From Chlorobiota bacterium (GTDB lineage Bacteria > Bacteroidota > Bacteroidia > Bacteroidales > JAADJA01), in the NCBI GenBank assembly GCA_030592565.1, contig JAUVIX010000205.1, positions 1 to 6,874 on the forward strand: 6,874 bases of DNA. The letters are read 5' to 3'. How positions within the stretch are numbered: the stretch's first letter is position 1; each line of letters starts with the position of its first letter. A program made the position numbers and the translations under genes. The notes beneath the pieces were generated by a model. It saw only the letters and a program-made list of their open reading frames with translations, was not told where the DNA came from and did not search any database. Below, one piece after another: positions 6,560-6,874 of this stretch.

Positions 6560-6874
6560 TGGATAAAATGGATACAATATACGGACTGATAGTAAAGATA
6601 AGGCTTGCCTTGCCTCAACCGAACCTTTATAAGGCAATGACGGTAATACTGATAATCCTCACATTAGCAGGGTGTACAGAGCGCATTGACATTGAGCTTG
6701 ATTCGACATACGCAAGGTTGTCGGTTGAGGGATATATTACTACCGACACTATGGCTCATTGGGTCAGGCTTACTGAAACAACCGATTATTACAATGCAAC
6801 ACCTCCTCCACCCGTTAAGGATGCAACTGTTGAAATTGATGATGGAGAAAATATCATAACACTTACTGAATATG
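6559..6874 (+). CDS. DUF4249-like lipoprotein, N-terminal part (runs off the window end)
   Basis: The first 105 codons of a probable outer-membrane lipoprotein that partners the receptor upstream. ATG overlaps the receptor stop as TAATG, suggesting translational coupling. A hydrophobic stretch TVILIILTLAGC ends in a good lipobox, LAGC, with lipidated Cys39 when counted from 6559. The mature start, IDIELDSTYARLSVEGYITTD, then a paired strand with WVRLTETTDYYN, a Pro-rich turn and VKDATVEIDDG, matches my memory of DUF4249 proteins often encoded after receptors of this class. The start is uncertain: in-frame ATGs at 6559, 6568 and 6637 give 38, 35 or 12 residues before the Cys. The first two supply the basic residues K13, R15 and K25 expected before the hydrophobic core and fit the coupling, so I use 6559. 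The C-terminal part is missing because the window ends. Confidence 0.82.
   Translation, partial: MDKMDTIYGLIVKIRLALPQPNLYKAMTVILIILTLAGCTERIDIELDSTYARLSVEGYITTDTMAHWVRLTETTDYYNATPPPPVKDATVEIDDGENIITLTEY

Overview
The window looks like chromosomal DNA from a Bacteroidota (Bacteroidetes) bacterium, probably an environmental Bacteroidales/Marinilabiliales-type lineage. The evidence is an AT-rich composition, an outer-membrane TonB-dependent receptor with an N-terminal carboxypeptidase-regulatory-like domain, a downstream DUF4249-type lipoprotein, a LytS/LytTR pair, a DUF4143-type ATPase, and promoter-like sites of the Bacteroidetes form (TTG or TTTG, about 20 nt, then TAnnTTTG) instead of classical -35/-10 boxes. 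Genus cannot be read from the sequence.

Layout. Positions 1-585 hold no convincing gene but are dense in repeats: degenerate short palindromes (about 36-98), a 22-bp inverted-repeat pair (95-116 and 283-304) that encloses a CTCTCC/GGAGAG REP-like double hairpin (165-256), and two and a half copies of a 32-33 bp tandem repeat (477-558) directly upstream of the first gene. Positions 586-1953 encode a AAA-type P-loop ATPase with a C-terminal DUF4143 domain. A 140-bp gap with a good promoter candidate leads into a two-gene, overlapping operon: a LytS/YehU-type membrane histidine kinase (2094-3143) and a LytTR response regulator (3140-3898). A 309-bp AT-rich gap carries a near-consensus promoter and a long possible leader. 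Then come a 783-residue TonB-dependent receptor (4208-6559) and, overlapping its stop codon by one base, the start of a DUF4249-like lipoprotein (6559 to the window end, incomplete).

How the genes may work together. The receptor and lipoprotein form a translationally coupled outer-membrane pair, resembling in logic, but not in family, the SusC/SusD uptake pairs. The adjacent LytS/LytTR system reads in the same direction and is the obvious candidate regulator of that pair; this link is inferred from position only. The ATPase appears to be an independent unit with its own repeat-rich upstream region. No clearly novel multi-gene system is evident. The most unusual points are the tandem repeat in front of the ATPase, the loss of a conserved acidic residue in its nuclease-like C-terminal motif, and the nested repeat structure in the first 300 bases.
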